Origin: Posidonia oceanica
Lineage: Eukaryota; Streptophyta; Magnoliopsida; Alismatales; Posidoniaceae
Assembly (NCBI GenBank): GCA_037176725.1
Contig: JAZBRS010000037.1
Location: forward strand, 11,798,001 to 11,862,000
Length of the DNA: 64,000 nt
Reading direction: 5' to 3'
The notes below the pieces were generated by a model. The model made no database searches and was not told the DNA's origin. It was given only the letters and a program-made list of their open reading frames with translations. Shown one piece after another: positions 33,272 through 45,026 of the stretch (position 1 is the first letter of the stretch; every line of letters begins with the position of its first letter). The translations under genes and the position numbers were made by a program.

Positions 33272-33865
33272 GGCACTTGCGCAGCTATGCGCTGTACTCA
33301 AGTCTTGTTGTATCTTGTTCCGCCCAGCTATGGGCATGTAATCAAGACCTAAATCAATGCAATGATATTTTGTTGCGCCAATTGCTTGTATGTTGAGTTG
33401 CCTTCCATACACATCCTCGCACAACCTTGGCCTTGAGCTGTTTATCCAGTTTGCAGTCAGAACCCTGCTTCAATCTTGTGCATCAAACCCCTCAGAGCCA
33501 TGAGGAAAGCACTATCAGATCCTGACAGCTTGCAAGTACAAAAGCAACTGCCAACACTCTCAGCACCAAAGAGGGCCACAAGGCAAACCCCGCATTCCTT
33601 CAAGATGCCAGAATCTCTGCATACCCACGCCGTGAAAGCAAGCAAGCCGTCGCTAGCGCTTTTGCCCAGATCATTCTCCAGGCTAGTACCCCTAACTACT
33701 CATTTGACAAACACGTCAGTTTTGTCTATATTCATCGCTTTTTTCAATGCCACAGGGTGCTTCGGCTGACCCCTGGTATCATCCCTAATACCAAGGGCAT
33801 CTTTTCGCTGCCCTATGTTATCCCCCCCTTTTCTCTTAGTTCGGTAAGTCCGCGTACTTACCAGC
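33272..33865 (+). other. Element C 3' UTR with conserved hairpin module
   Basis: At 33770-33797 CCCCTGGTAT...ATACCAAGGG forms a hairpin, followed by GCATCTTTT, as in both B copies. At 33844-33863 GGTAAGT...ACTTACC is a perfect 7-base inverted repeat; its B counterpart is GATAAG...CTTATC, so the pair has changed on both sides. The 97-codon frame at 33476-33769 has no recognised relative and may be chance. Confidence 0.7.
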
Positions 33866-34201
33866 AAGTCTTTGCTGCTTCGCGTGACCTGTTGGGGTCT
33901 TGCCTGCTTGCTCCTCGGTCGAGGATAAGTCTTTGCTGCTTCGCGTGACCTGCTGGGGTCTTGCCTGCTTGCTCCTCGATCGAGGACAAGCCTTTATTGC
34001 TTCGCATGACCTGCTGGCGTCTCGCTTGCTTGCTCCTCGGTCGAGGACAAACCTTTGCTGCTTCGCGTGACCTGCTAGGGTCTCGCCTGCTTACTCCTCA
34101 GTCGAGGACAAGTCTTTGCCGCTTCGCGTGACCTGCTAGGGTCTTGCCTGCTTACTCATCGGTCAAGGACAAGCCTTTACTGAATCGCATGACCTACCAG
34201 G
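33866..34201. repeat. 61-bp satellite, left part
   Basis: About five and a half units of the same 61-base repeat as 39071-43977. The last unit is cut at GACCTACCAGG by the solo LTR and resumes on the far side with GTCTCGCC. Confidence 0.9.
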
Positions 34202-37200
34202 TGTAGACGTCCCATTCTGACAGGCTGAATTAGTGGATCTCTCTCTGGTGACTTCAAAACCCTAAATCCTTTTTTCAAACCCTTCAAAACCATTCAAAAA
34301 ACAAACCCTAAAAACAAACAAATCAAACCCAAAACAACACCCTATTTCAATCAAGGAAACTACACAAAAAATCCTAGGAAAAGCCACTCCAAAACCCTAG
34401 AAAATCCTAAGTCCAAACCCTCAGAAATCTAAACCCATTTCTACCCTAAACCCTAAAACTCACTCATCAAAAACCTTAAAAACCTACACCTCAAACACAA
34501 CAAAAAAACCTTAGGAAAAACCCTAGAAAAACCCTAGGGAAAACCCTAAGTAAAACCCTCACAAAAACCTAGAAAATCCCATTCAGAATCTAAGAAAACA
34601 AATTAAAAAATCTAAGAAGACAATTCAAAAAACTTAGAAAACAATTCAAGAAAAACAATTAAAAAACTTTAAGAAAACAATTAAAGAAAACAAATTAAAA
34701 ATCTAAGACAACCTTTAAAAAACTTAGAAAGCAAATACAAAAGAAAAAAACCTAAGAAACAATTCAATGCCCAATTAAAAACATTTAAAAAGAAAATATA
34801 AAGAAAAAAAAACAACAACAATTCAAAACTCTTTAAGGAAAATTAACAATTAACAAACTAAAAAGAAACAAACAAAAACAAAAACAAAACAATTCTAAAC
34901 CCCTAAAAAAGGAAAAACAATCTAAAAAAGTCAATTAAAACAATTCAAAATCCTAATTCAAAACTTAAAAAGGAAAACAAACAACTAAAAAAACAAAACC
35001 TTAAAGGACAATTAAAAACAGTTAAAAACCTTAAAACCCTAATCAATTAAAAACTTAAAAGAAAAACAGTTAAAACAATTAAGAATAACTTTAAAACAAT
35101 TAATAAACTTAAAATCAAAATTAACAAACTTAAAATCAAAATTAACAAACTTAAAAGCCAATTAAAAAACAAAAGGAAAGAAAACTTAAAAACAATTAAC
35201 AATTAAAATCAAATTAACAAACTTAAAAATAATTAACAAACTTAAAAGAACAGTTAAAAGGAAAACTTAAAAAACAACTACTTAAATTCTAAAACCCTAC
35301 TTAAAAAACCAAAACCTAAATTCCCTTTCTTTTCTCCTTTCTTTTCCTCTTTTTTTCTCCTTCTTTTCTTCCTCCCATTTTCCCTTTCTTTTCTTTTCCA
35401 CCTCATCCGGCCCAGTCCACTGCCAGCATACCCTTTCTTTTTTTCTTTTTTTCCCCAGCTCGGGCCCAGCCCACCTGCACCTTCCTTCCCCTCTCTTTTC
35501 CTTTTCTTTTTCTTCTTCTTTCTTCTTTCCTGTGGCCCACGACCACCGCACCAACCTTCCTCCTCCTCCTCAGCTTTCCCCCGCAATTCAAACTTCCCCC
35601 CACCGTCAACTCACCCTCGCCTGCCACCTTGCCTCTCGCAACCCCTCACAAGATCGCCCCATCCTTCGCCAACACCTTCTGCGGCAGTTACTACCCACCT
35701 TGTAGCGCGTCCCGTCCCGCAAGCCTCTCACTGCCCAGTCATTCCCCGCGCTTGCATTTCAAATCTGCAGCCCCTCCGAATAAAAACCAGCAGCTTCGCC
35801 TTCTCCTTCCACCTTTTCAGAGCCGACAATTGAGAGAAAACCAAAGCTGACCCAATTCCTTCCTCCTCCAAAAAAATCCCAAACTCCCTTCCAAGCAACC
35901 CAACCACCTAATAGCTCCCAAACACCTACAATCCACTCCTCAAATCCGCACCAGCACCCAGCATCCCATTCCCCACTTCACCACCCAGCCAGCAACCCAG
36001 AAACCATCCCAAACACCTAGCTCCCTTCACACACGCACAGACCACTCTTCCACCTGATAATTCCCAGCACACAACCATCACCTACCTCCCAAACTCCTCC
36101 ACCCTACTCCCTGAACAACCAGCACCTCAGGCCGTCCCTCACCCTAGCCCGAAACCTCCTGCACACTTCACCATCCACCACAAACAGTTCCGAATCCATC
36201 TTAACCCAAAACCTCCAAAATCTCCACCTCCCTCCAGAAGCCTCACCACCCTAATCCAGCAACTCCTTCACCTTCACCGAGCTTCCACCGAACCAGAGGG
36301 ACCCTCACCAGCCTCCCAAAGAGCCACATTCACTTCGGCGACCTCAGCTCTGCAGCAGACCACCCACAAACGCCGCTTTCTTCTCCGTGGCGCGTAGCTT
36401 GCGCCTGACCGGCTCCCGAGCTCCGGACCACCTCCAGCAACTGCACCAGAGCTTCGCCTACTGCCAAGGACGCCCGCAGCAGCGTCACCACCTCCGCCTG
36501 CAGCTGCACAACCCACTGAGGTTGGGGGGACGATCCAGCAGTGCAAACAGGTAAATAACCTTACCTTTAGCTTAGTTTAGATTGCCTTTTGCTTCCCAGC
36601 CCCTTAGAATTAGGTTAGGGCCGCCATCGCGCCGTTCCAGCTCCACTACTACAGTTTTCTTCTCCAGCGAGCCCCTGCTGCGCCTCCGGCCCGCTCCAGC
36701 TCTGCCGACCGTCGCCCGAGCACCACCACAGCTCCCACAGTCCAACCGCTGCGTCACCGAGCTCCGCCGTCGCCTCCAGCAGCCGGACCGCCTTCTACAA
36801 GCTCTGCAGACCTCCGTCTGCGCCGCCAGACCGCTCCAGCTGCTATCATGCTCCGCCTACCCCTCCGGGACCTCCGCCGCGCCTCGCCGGACCTCCCCGA
36901 GCGTCGCCCGTGACTCGCCAACCTCCGCCCACGCCTGCACCAAGCCTTCTTCCCCGACGAGCGGCCGGCACTGTTCCCCCTCCTTATTTTAATCCCATTA
37001 GTTAGCTTTAGGTTTTATTTTTCCTTAGCTTATTAGGTTTTGCATTGCATTGCAATTAGGCCCATTAGTTTTATTTATTTGCATTCAGGTCCTGCTGTAG
37101 TTTAGGTTTTATTTAATTTCTATTTTAAACTTTATTACATTGCATTTAATTTCTGTTATTTACCTTTATTGCATTTCAGTCCTTCTGCAATTCAAAATAC

Positions 37201-39070
37201 TTTAATGTCTTTTAGTTTTAATCCAGCAATTTACTTTATTTACATTCAAGTCCTGCAGTTGATTAATATCATTTAAATGCATGTTTTTATCTTATTACAT
37301 TACTCTTAACTCCTGTTATTTATTTTATTTACATATTAGTCTTCCTTCAGTTGTTAAAAATCATTTACATCACATGTTTTCTTATTACATTGCAGTTTAG
37401 TCCTGTTATTTATTTTATTTGCACTTTAGTCCATCTACAGTTGATTCAAATCATTTAAATAGTATTTTTACCATATTACATTGTATTTTAGCCCCTGCAT
37501 TTATTTAATTTGCATTTTAGTCCAGTGCATGCATTCACAGCATTTATTTTTTTGCATTTTTACCATACTACATTGCATTTTAGACCCTGCCTTTTACTGC
37601 ATTTGCATATCGGTCCTCAGTTCATTCAGATTTCATTTAATCTCTGTTTTAAAACCTTATTGCATTATTAAAAAACCCAGAGACTTATTTTTATTGCATT
37701 TAGGTCCTCAGTTCATTCATTCATTTCATTTAAAGCATGTTTCAAACTATATTGCATTGCAGAAAACCCCTGCAACTTTTAAAAATTGCATTTAGGTCCT
37801 GTTTAGTTGTAACTTGATTTAAATGTGATTTTTTAACCTTATTGCATTGTAATAAAGCCCACAGGGTTTTAATATTTGCATTTAGGTCCAATCTGGTTCC
37901 AGATTTGATTTAAATGTGGATTTTAAACCTTATTACATTACAATAAAGTCCAACAAGTTTCATTTATTGCGTTTAGGTCCAATTTTCTTATAACTGTGAT
38001 TTAAAAAGCAATTTTAAGCCTTATTACATTGTCATAAAGTTCTGTAGTTTCTCATTATTGCATTTGGGTCTAGTTTTCCTATAACTGTGATTTAAACGTG
38101 TTAATAAACTTTATTACATTGCAATAAAGTCCTGCAGCTTGTGTTTATTGCATTTAAGTCCTCTTGCATTTTTGCATGCATATTTTTCAGTTAACATTGC
38201 ATTCAGTTCTGCATCACTGCATTGGCATTATTGCATACATTTGCCCTGTTTTGCACACCCTTAGGGATTATTTACACTTAGGCCCCTACCTTTTCTAGCC
38301 CTTGAGCTTTCTGACTTGAAACCTGAATAACTTTGCACCGTTTTGCGTGTCTACTTTCGTTTCTCGCACCGTTTTGCGTGTTTGCTGTTGTTTTCCTTTG
38401 CATGCCGCTTGCATGTGTGTGGTTTTACCGTCGTTTTGTTTTATCGCCTACATTTGCATTTAGGGCAGTGATGCTTACTGCGTGGAGTTCTCATGGACCA
38501 GGGTTCACCCGGTTCGGAACACAGACAGCGCTGCTGAGCACTTAGATTGCACGTTTAATTCTTTGCACGCATTCTATCACTTAGAGCACCCATTTGAGCA
38601 TCTAATTAGGCATTCAAAGCATGCATTTCCTATGTATGCGAGCGTAAACCTAGAAAGACCGATTCTCGGGCGTGTCGGGGGTGCCTAACACCTTCCCCGC
38701 ACGTAACAGGAGTCCTTGCCCTTTCTCATGGCCTACAATGACCATATTGCCCTTATCCTAGGCACGAGTCACATCATTTGCATCTCATTGCATATCATTT
38801 CATCTGCTTTGCATTGCATTGCATCTTTTGCTTGGTTTTGCATGTTTATTCACGCATTTCCCTGGTTTTCCTTGTCTCCCGACTTAATAGACACGGTAGC
38901 GACTCTGATTTGTCTTATCTTCTCCTTTTCTTTCCTTTTCTCTCCTTTTTAAGTGTTTTCGAGTCAAATCTTTCTTATCGGAAACTCCCGCTAATAGTGA
39001 ACTTGATTCTAATCGGTGCACGAGAGCTTTGGCATCGTGCATGGACGATCCGAACACCGGGATTACTACA
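34202..39070 (+). mobile_element. Solo LTR, Tat/Ogre family of A/B (4.87 kb)
   Basis: It starts TGTAGACGTCCCATTCTGACAG and ends CCGGGATTACTACA. The 5-base target duplication CCAGG is perfect (34197-34201 and 39071-39075), and removing the LTR restores a satellite unit exactly. There is no internal region and no purine tract, so it is a solo LTR left after recombination between two LTRs, not the 3' LTR of C. It is the reverse complement in layout of 6716-12562: AT-rich start, pyrimidine-rich stretch (35300-35560), GC-rich segment (36250-36960), TTGCATT-rich segment (37000-38250), two minisatellite copies and the conserved block (38649-38763). Confidence 0.93.
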
Positions 39071-42000
39071 CCAGGGTCTCGCCTTCTTGCTCCTCGGTTG
39101 AGGACAAGCCTTTACCGCTTCGCGTGACCTACTGGGGTCTCGCCTGCATGCTACTTGGTGGAAGACATGCCTTTGTTGCTTCGCGTGACCTCCCAAGGTC
39201 TCGCCTGCTAGCTCCTCGATCGAGGACAAGCCTTTGCTGCATCACGTGACCTGCTGGGGTCTCGCCTGGTTGCTCCTTGATCGAGGACAAGCCTTTGCTG
39301 CTTTGCGTGACCTACTGGGGTCTCGCCTACTTGCTCCTCAGTCGAGGACAAGCCTTTGCTGCTTCGCGTGACCTCCCAGGGTCTCGCCTGCTTGCTCCTC
39401 GGTCGAGGACAAGCCTTTGCTGCTTTGCGTGACCTGCTGGGGTCTCGCCTGCTTACTTCTCGGTCGAGGACAAGCCTTTATTGCTTCGCGTGACCTGACG
39501 GGGTCTCGCCTGCTTGCTCCTCGGTCGAGGACAAGCCTTTGCTGCTTCACATGACCTGCTGGGGTCTCGCCTACTTACTCCTCGGTCGAGGACAAGCCTT
39601 TGCTAATTCGCATGACCTGCTGGGGTCTCGCCTGCTTGCTCCTCGATCGAGGACAAGCCTTTGCTGCTTCGCGTGACCTGCTGGGGTCTCGCCTGCTTGC
39701 TCCTTGGTCGAGGACAAGCCTTTGCCGCTTCGCATGACGTACTGGGGTCTTGCCCGCTTGCTCCTCGGTCGACGACAAGCCTTTGCTGCTTCGCGTGACC
39801 TACCAGGGTCTCGCCTTCTTGCTCCTCGATCGAGGACAAGCCTTTGCCGCCTCGCGTGACCTGCTGGGGTCTCGCTTACTTGCTCCTCGGTCGAGGACAA
39901 GCCTTTACTGCTTCGCATGACCTGCTGGGGTCTCACCTGCTTGCTCCACGGTCGAGGATAAGCCTTTGCTGCTTCACATGACCTGCTGAGGTCTCGTATG
40001 CTTGCTCCTTGGTCGAGGACAAGCCTTTGCTGCTTCGCGTGACCTGCTGGGGTCTCGCCTGCTTGCTCCTCGGTCAATGACAAGCCTTTGCCGCTTCACG
40101 TGACCTGCTGAGGTCTCGCCTGCTTGCTCCTCGGTCGAGGACAAGCCTTTGCTGCTTTGCGTGACCTGCCGGGGTCTCGCCTACTTGCTCCTCGGTCGAG
40201 GACAAGCCTTTGCTGCTTCACATGACCTGTCGGGGTCTCGCCTGCTTGCTCCTCGGTCGAGGACAAGCCTTTGCTTCTTCGCAAGACCTGCTGGGGTCTC
40301 GCCTGCTTGCTCCTCAATCAAGGACAAGCCTTTGCTGCTTCGCATGACCTGCTGGGGTCTCGCCTGCTTGCTCCTCGGTCAAGGACAAGCCTTTGCCGCT
40401 TCGCATGACCTGCTGGGGTCTTGCCCGCTTGCTCCTCGGTCGAGGACAAGCCTTTGCTGCTTCGCGTGACCTACTAGGGTCTCGCCTTCTTCCTCCTCGG
40501 TCGAGGACAAGCCTTTGCTGCTTCGCGTGACCTACCAGGGTCTCGCCTTCTTGCTCCTCGATCGAGGACAAGCCTTTGCCGCTTCGCGTGACCTCTCGGG
40601 GTCTCGCTTGCTTGCTCCTCGATCGAGGACAAGCCTTTGTTGCTTCGCGTGACCACCCGGGGTCTCGCCTGTTTGCTCCTCGGTCGAGGACAAGCCTTTG
40701 CTGCTTCGCGTGACCTGCTGGGGTCTCGCCTGCTTGCTCTTTGGTCGAGGATAAGCCTTTGTCGCTTCTCGTGACCTGCTGGGGTCTCGCCTACTTGCTC
40801 CTCGTTCGAGGACAAGCCTTTGCTGCTTCGCGTGACCTGCCGGGGTCTCACCTGCTTGCTCCTCGGTCGAGGACAAGCCTTTGCTGCTTCACATGACCTG
40901 CTGGGGTCTCGTATGCTTGCTCCTCGGTCGAGGACAAGCCTTTGCTGCTTCGCGTGACCTGCTGGGGTCTCGCCTGCTTGCTCCTCGGTCGAGGACAAGC
41001 CTTTGCCGCTTCACGTGACCTGCTGGGGTCTCGCCTGCTTGCTCCTCGGTCGTTTTGCGTGACCTACCGGGGTCTCGCCTACTTGCTCCTCGGTCGAGGA
41101 CAAGCCTTTGCTGCTTCACATGACCTGTCGGGGTCTCGCCTGCTTGCTCCTCGGTCGAGGACAAGCCTTTGCTTCTTCGCATGACCTGCTGGGGTCTCGC
41201 CTGCTTGCTCCTCGATCAAGGACAAGCCTTTGCTGCTTCGCATGACCTGCTGGGGTCTCGCCTGCTTGCTCCTTGGTCGAGGACAAGCCTTTGCCGCTTT
41301 GCGTGACCTGCTGGGGTCTTGCCCGCTTGCTCCTCGGTCGAGGACAAGCCTTTGCTGCTTCGCGTGACCTACTAGGGTCTCGCCTTCTTGCTCCTCGGTC
41401 GAGGACAAGCCTTTGCTGCTTCGCGTGACCTGCTGGGGTCTCGCCTGCTTGCTCTTTGGTCGAGGATAAGCCTTTGTCGCTTCTCGTGACCTGCTGGGGT
41501 CTCGCCTACTTGCTCCTCGTTCGAGGACAAGTCTTTGCTGCTTCGCGTGACCTGCCGGGGTCTCACCTGCTTGCTCCTCGATCGAAGACAAGCCTTTGCT
41601 GCTTCACATGACCTACTGGGGTCTCGTATGCTTGCTCCTCGGTCGAGGACAAGCCTTTGCTGCTTCGCGTGACCTGCTGGGGTCTCGCCTGCTTGCTCCT
41701 CGGTCAAGAACAAGCCTTTGCCGCTTCACGTGACCTGCTGTGGTCTCACCTGCTTACTCCTCGGTCGAGGACAAGCCTTTGCTGCTTTGCGTGACCTGCC
41801 GGGGTCTCGCCTACTTGCTCCTTGGTCGAGGACAAGCCTTTGCTGCTTCACATGACCTGTCGGGGTCTCGCCTGCTTGCTCCTCGGTCGAGGACAAGCCT
41901 TTGCTTCTTCGCAAGACCTGCTGGGGTCTCGCCTGCTTGCTCCTCAATCAAGGACAAGCCTTTGCTGCTTCGCATGACCTGCTGGGGTCTCGCCTACTTG

Positions 42001-43977
42001 CTCCTCGGTCGAGGACAAGCCTTTGCCGCTTCGTGTGACCTGCTGAGGTCTTGCCCGCTTGCTCCTCGGTCGATGACAAGCCTTTGCTGCTTCGCGTGAC
42101 CTACTAGGGTCTCGCCTTCTTGCTCCTCAGTCGATGACAAGCCTTTGCTGCTTCGCGTGACCTACCAGGGTCTCGCCTTCTTGCTCCTCGATCGAGGACA
42201 AGCCTTTTCCGCTTCGCGTGACCTGTTAGGGTCTCGCTTGCTTGCTCCTCGATCGAGGACAAGCCTTTGTTGCTTCGCGTGACCTCCCGGGGTCTCGCCT
42301 GCTTGCTCCTCGGTCGAGGACAAGCCTTTGCTGCTTCGCGTGACCTGCTGAGGTCTCGCCTGCTTGCTCTTTGGTCGAGGATAAGCCTTTGCCGCTTCGC
42401 GTGACCTGCTGAGGTCTCGCCTACTTGCTCCTCGTTCGAGGACAAGTCTTTGCTGCTTCGCGTGACCTGCCGGGGTCTTACCTGCTTGCTCCTCGGTCGA
42501 GGACAAGCCTTTGCTGCTTCACATGACCTACTGGGGTCTCGTATGCTTGCTCCTCGGTCGAGGACAAGCCTTTGCTGCTTCGCGTGACCTGCTGGGGTCT
42601 CGCCTGCTTGCTCCTCGGTCAAGAACAAGCCTTTGTCGCTTCACGTGACCTGCTGTGGTCTCACCTGCTTACTCCTCGGTCGAGGACAAGCCTTTGCTGC
42701 TTTGCGTGACCTGCCGGGGTCTCGCCTACTTGCTCCTTGGTCGAGGACAAGCCTTTGCTGCTTCACATGACCTGTCGGGGTCTCGCCTGCTTGCTCCTCG
42801 GTCGAGGACAAGCCTTTGCTTCTTCGCAAGACCTGCTGGGGTCTCGCCTGCTTGCTCCTCAATCAAGGACAAGCCTTTGCTGCTTCGCATGACCTGCTGG
42901 GGTCTCGCCTGCTTGCTCCTCGGTCGAGGACAAGCCTTTGCCGCTTCGCGTGACCTGCTGGGGTCTTGCCCGCTTGCTCCTCGGTCGATGACAAGCCTTT
43001 GCTGCTTCGCGTGACCTACTAGGGTCTCGCCTTCTTGCTCCTCAGTCGATGACAAGCCTTTGCTGCTTCGCGTGACCTACCAGGGTCTCGCCTTCTTGCT
43101 CCTCGATCGAGGACAAGCCTTTTCCGCTTCGCGTGACCTGTTAGGGTCTCGCTTGCTTGCTCCTCGATCGAGGACAAGCCTTTGTTGCTTCGCGTGACCT
43201 CCCGGGGTCTCGCCTGCTTGCTCCTCGGTCGAGGACAAGCCTTTGCTGCTTCGCGTGACCTGCTGGGGTCTCGTCTGCTTGCTCTTTGGTCGAGGATAAG
43301 CCTTTGTCGCTTCTCGTGACCTGCTGGGGTCTCGTCTGCTTGCTCTTTGGTCGAGGATAAGCCTTTGTCGCTTCTCGTGACCTGCTGGGGTCTCGCCTAC
43401 TTGCTCCTCGTTCGAGGACAAGCCTTTGCTGCTTCGCGTGACCTGCCGGGGTCTCACCTGCTTGCTTCTCGGTCGACGACAAGCCTTTACTGCTTCACAT
43501 GACCTGCTGGGGTCTCGTATGCTTGCTCCTCGGTCGAGGACAAGCCTTTGCTGCTTCGCGTGACCTGCTGGGGTCTCGCCTGCTTGCTCCTCGGTCAAGG
43601 ACAAGCCTTTGCCACTTCACGTGACCTGCTGGAGTCTCACCTACTTGCTCCTCGGTCGAGGACAAGCCTTTGCTGCTTCACATGACCTGCTGGGGTCTCG
43701 TATGCTTGCTCCTCGGTCGAGGACAAGCCTTTGCTGCTTCGCGTGACCTGCTGGGGTCTCGCTTGCTTACTCCTCGGTCGAGGACAAGCCTTTGTTGCTT
43801 TACGTGACCTACCGAGGTCTTGCCTACTTGCTCCTCGGTCAAGGACAAGCCTCTGCTGCTTCGTGTGACCTCTCGGGGTCTCGCCTGCTTGCTCCTTGGT
43901 CGAGGACAAGCCTTCTGCCTCGCGTGACCTGCTGAGGTCCTGCCCGCTTGCTTCCCCGGTCGGGGACAAGCCTTTCC
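39071..43977. repeat. 61-bp satellite array, about 80 units
   Basis: Unit parts are GACCTGCTGGGGTCTCGCC, TGCTTGCTCCTCGGTCGAGG and ACAAGCCTTTGCTGCTTCGCGT; the period is 61 bases (for example CGGTCGAGG ends at 40140 and 40201). Each unit centres on CCTCGRTCGAGG, a perfect 12-base palindrome when R is A. Variant units recur 915 bases apart (15 units), for instance at 41701 and 42616. One unit near 41050 lacks about 18 bases. Minus-strand frames of up to 175 codons with Arg/Lys/Ser content are read-through of the repeat, not genes. Confidence 0.93.
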
Positions 43978-44085
43978 CTCCGGGCTGGCAGCCCTAATTG
44001 CCCAGTTGACACCGTCAAAATGTCTGCTCCTGGCTGGCAACCCAAACTGCTCGATTGACACCCGTCATAGTTGTCCCACTCTCCT
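43978..44085. other. Single units related to the B 114-bp repeat
   Basis: GGGCTGGCAGCCCTAATTGCC and GGCTGGCAACCCAAACTGCTC resemble, in sense orientation, the 114-base repeat of body B. This marks the far side of the satellite as still the 3' UTR of element C. The element C sequence ends here at an LTR fragment of another family. Confidence 0.55.
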
Positions 44086-44288
44086 TTCCTAGTCTTCCCG
44101 TTTTAATAGATTAGATGGCGACTCCATTTTCCTTTGCGTTTTTTTGCTGATTTCTCGGTATTTTCGAGTCGAATTTTTTCCCCAGATTCACCGCTGACCC
44201 CGACTTCTCCCCTCTTTCACGGCACGATCGCATCGCAAGCTATGGCAGCAATGCGAGGGCCACCGTGGCTGGGGCAGGAACGGTCACA
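44086..44288 (+). mobile_element. 3'-end fragment of second Tat-like LTR family
   Basis: TAGTCTTCCCGTTTTAATAG through CGGTCACA matches the last 200 bases of the solo LTR at 46468-49183 closely. The 5' part of this LTR is missing; it begins directly at element C 3' UTR. Confidence 0.75.
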
Positions 44289-44772
44289 GGTACTGTGCGT
44301 AGACGCATGCACGGGATGGGTTTAAACGGTCGACTATGGCTCAAGTGGGTGTGATCAAGGGTGATTTCGGGTCCCGGTGCGAGCCTGGTGATCGAGGTCC
44401 TTAGAGCATGTGCCAAAATCCAAGCGAGGGCTGGCTATGGCGAATGCACGGCGAGTTCGATCGGCTTACAACAGCCTCTGACCCAAGACATCCACGCATG
44501 AAATACGCAGGACATACCCGCGGATGGAATCCACGGTTGGACTAGACAGAGTTTGTTGCAGTGGATTCTAGGCCCGTTTCCTGGGAGTTTAGACCACTAG
44601 TGGGCTTGGGTTTTTGGTCCTGGTGGTTTTAGTGTTTTGGGCTAGGTTTTGAGGTGTTGGGTTAAGTTTTGAGGTTTGGTTTGGTGAAGTGGTGGGGTCT
44701 ACCATGCCGCGATCCGAGCAAGCACCTCCGAAAAAATCTGCCGACAAATGGCGTCAAATCGGGGTGTCTACA
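44289..44772 (-). mobile_element. 5'-end fragment of second-family LTR, opposite orientation
   Basis: On the minus strand it starts TGTAGACACCCCGATTTGACG at 44772 and continues TTAACCCAACACCTCAAAACC, similar to the beginning of the LTR at 46468. It is cut after about 480 bases, where it meets the plus-strand LTR end at 44288. Confidence 0.65.
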
Positions 44773-45026
44773 GCTGCTGACAAACCATATAACAAAATTT
44801 AAATCAATAGTTCTACCATAACACATAATTTAACATGTTGAACTAACCTATTGAACTTGCGATGCCATAGTTAAAATAAATAACAAAACTACATGTTCTC
44901 CATAGAATTTAACATCTCAAAAACTCCTAACAATATAGAAATTCAACACCCACTCAAGAACTCAACTAGTGTTAAAGTGAAACAATACAACAAGACAAAT
45001 CAAGTGCAAATAGTTTCATATAAGTT

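Larger units (their letters stand above)
24418..44085 (+). mobile_element. Tat/Ogre-type retrotransposon C (internal region, plus strand)
   Basis: The order is protease, RT, RNase H, second RNase H, integrase, extra ORF and repeat-rich 3' UTR ending in a 61-bp satellite. This is the same order and family as A/B. The 5' LTR and gag are absent from the window, as expected if A+B was inserted into C after gag. No own 3' LTR of C is recognised: the LTR at 34202-39070 is a later solo insertion, and the LTR piece at 44086 belongs to another family. Confidence 0.8.

Noticed and set aside
34202..39070. Own 3' LTR of element C
   Set aside because: It has a perfect target duplication inside one satellite unit and no purine tract before it, so it is a later solo LTR.
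39071..43977. Long minus-strand frames of up to 175 codons in the satellite
   Set aside because: They repeat with the 61-base period in several frames (61 is not a multiple of 3), have no start context or domain, and come from a stop-poor repeat.
39071..43977. CRISPR-like array
   Set aside because: There are no unique spacers; the whole 61-base unit repeats, and the setting is plant retrotransposon DNA.
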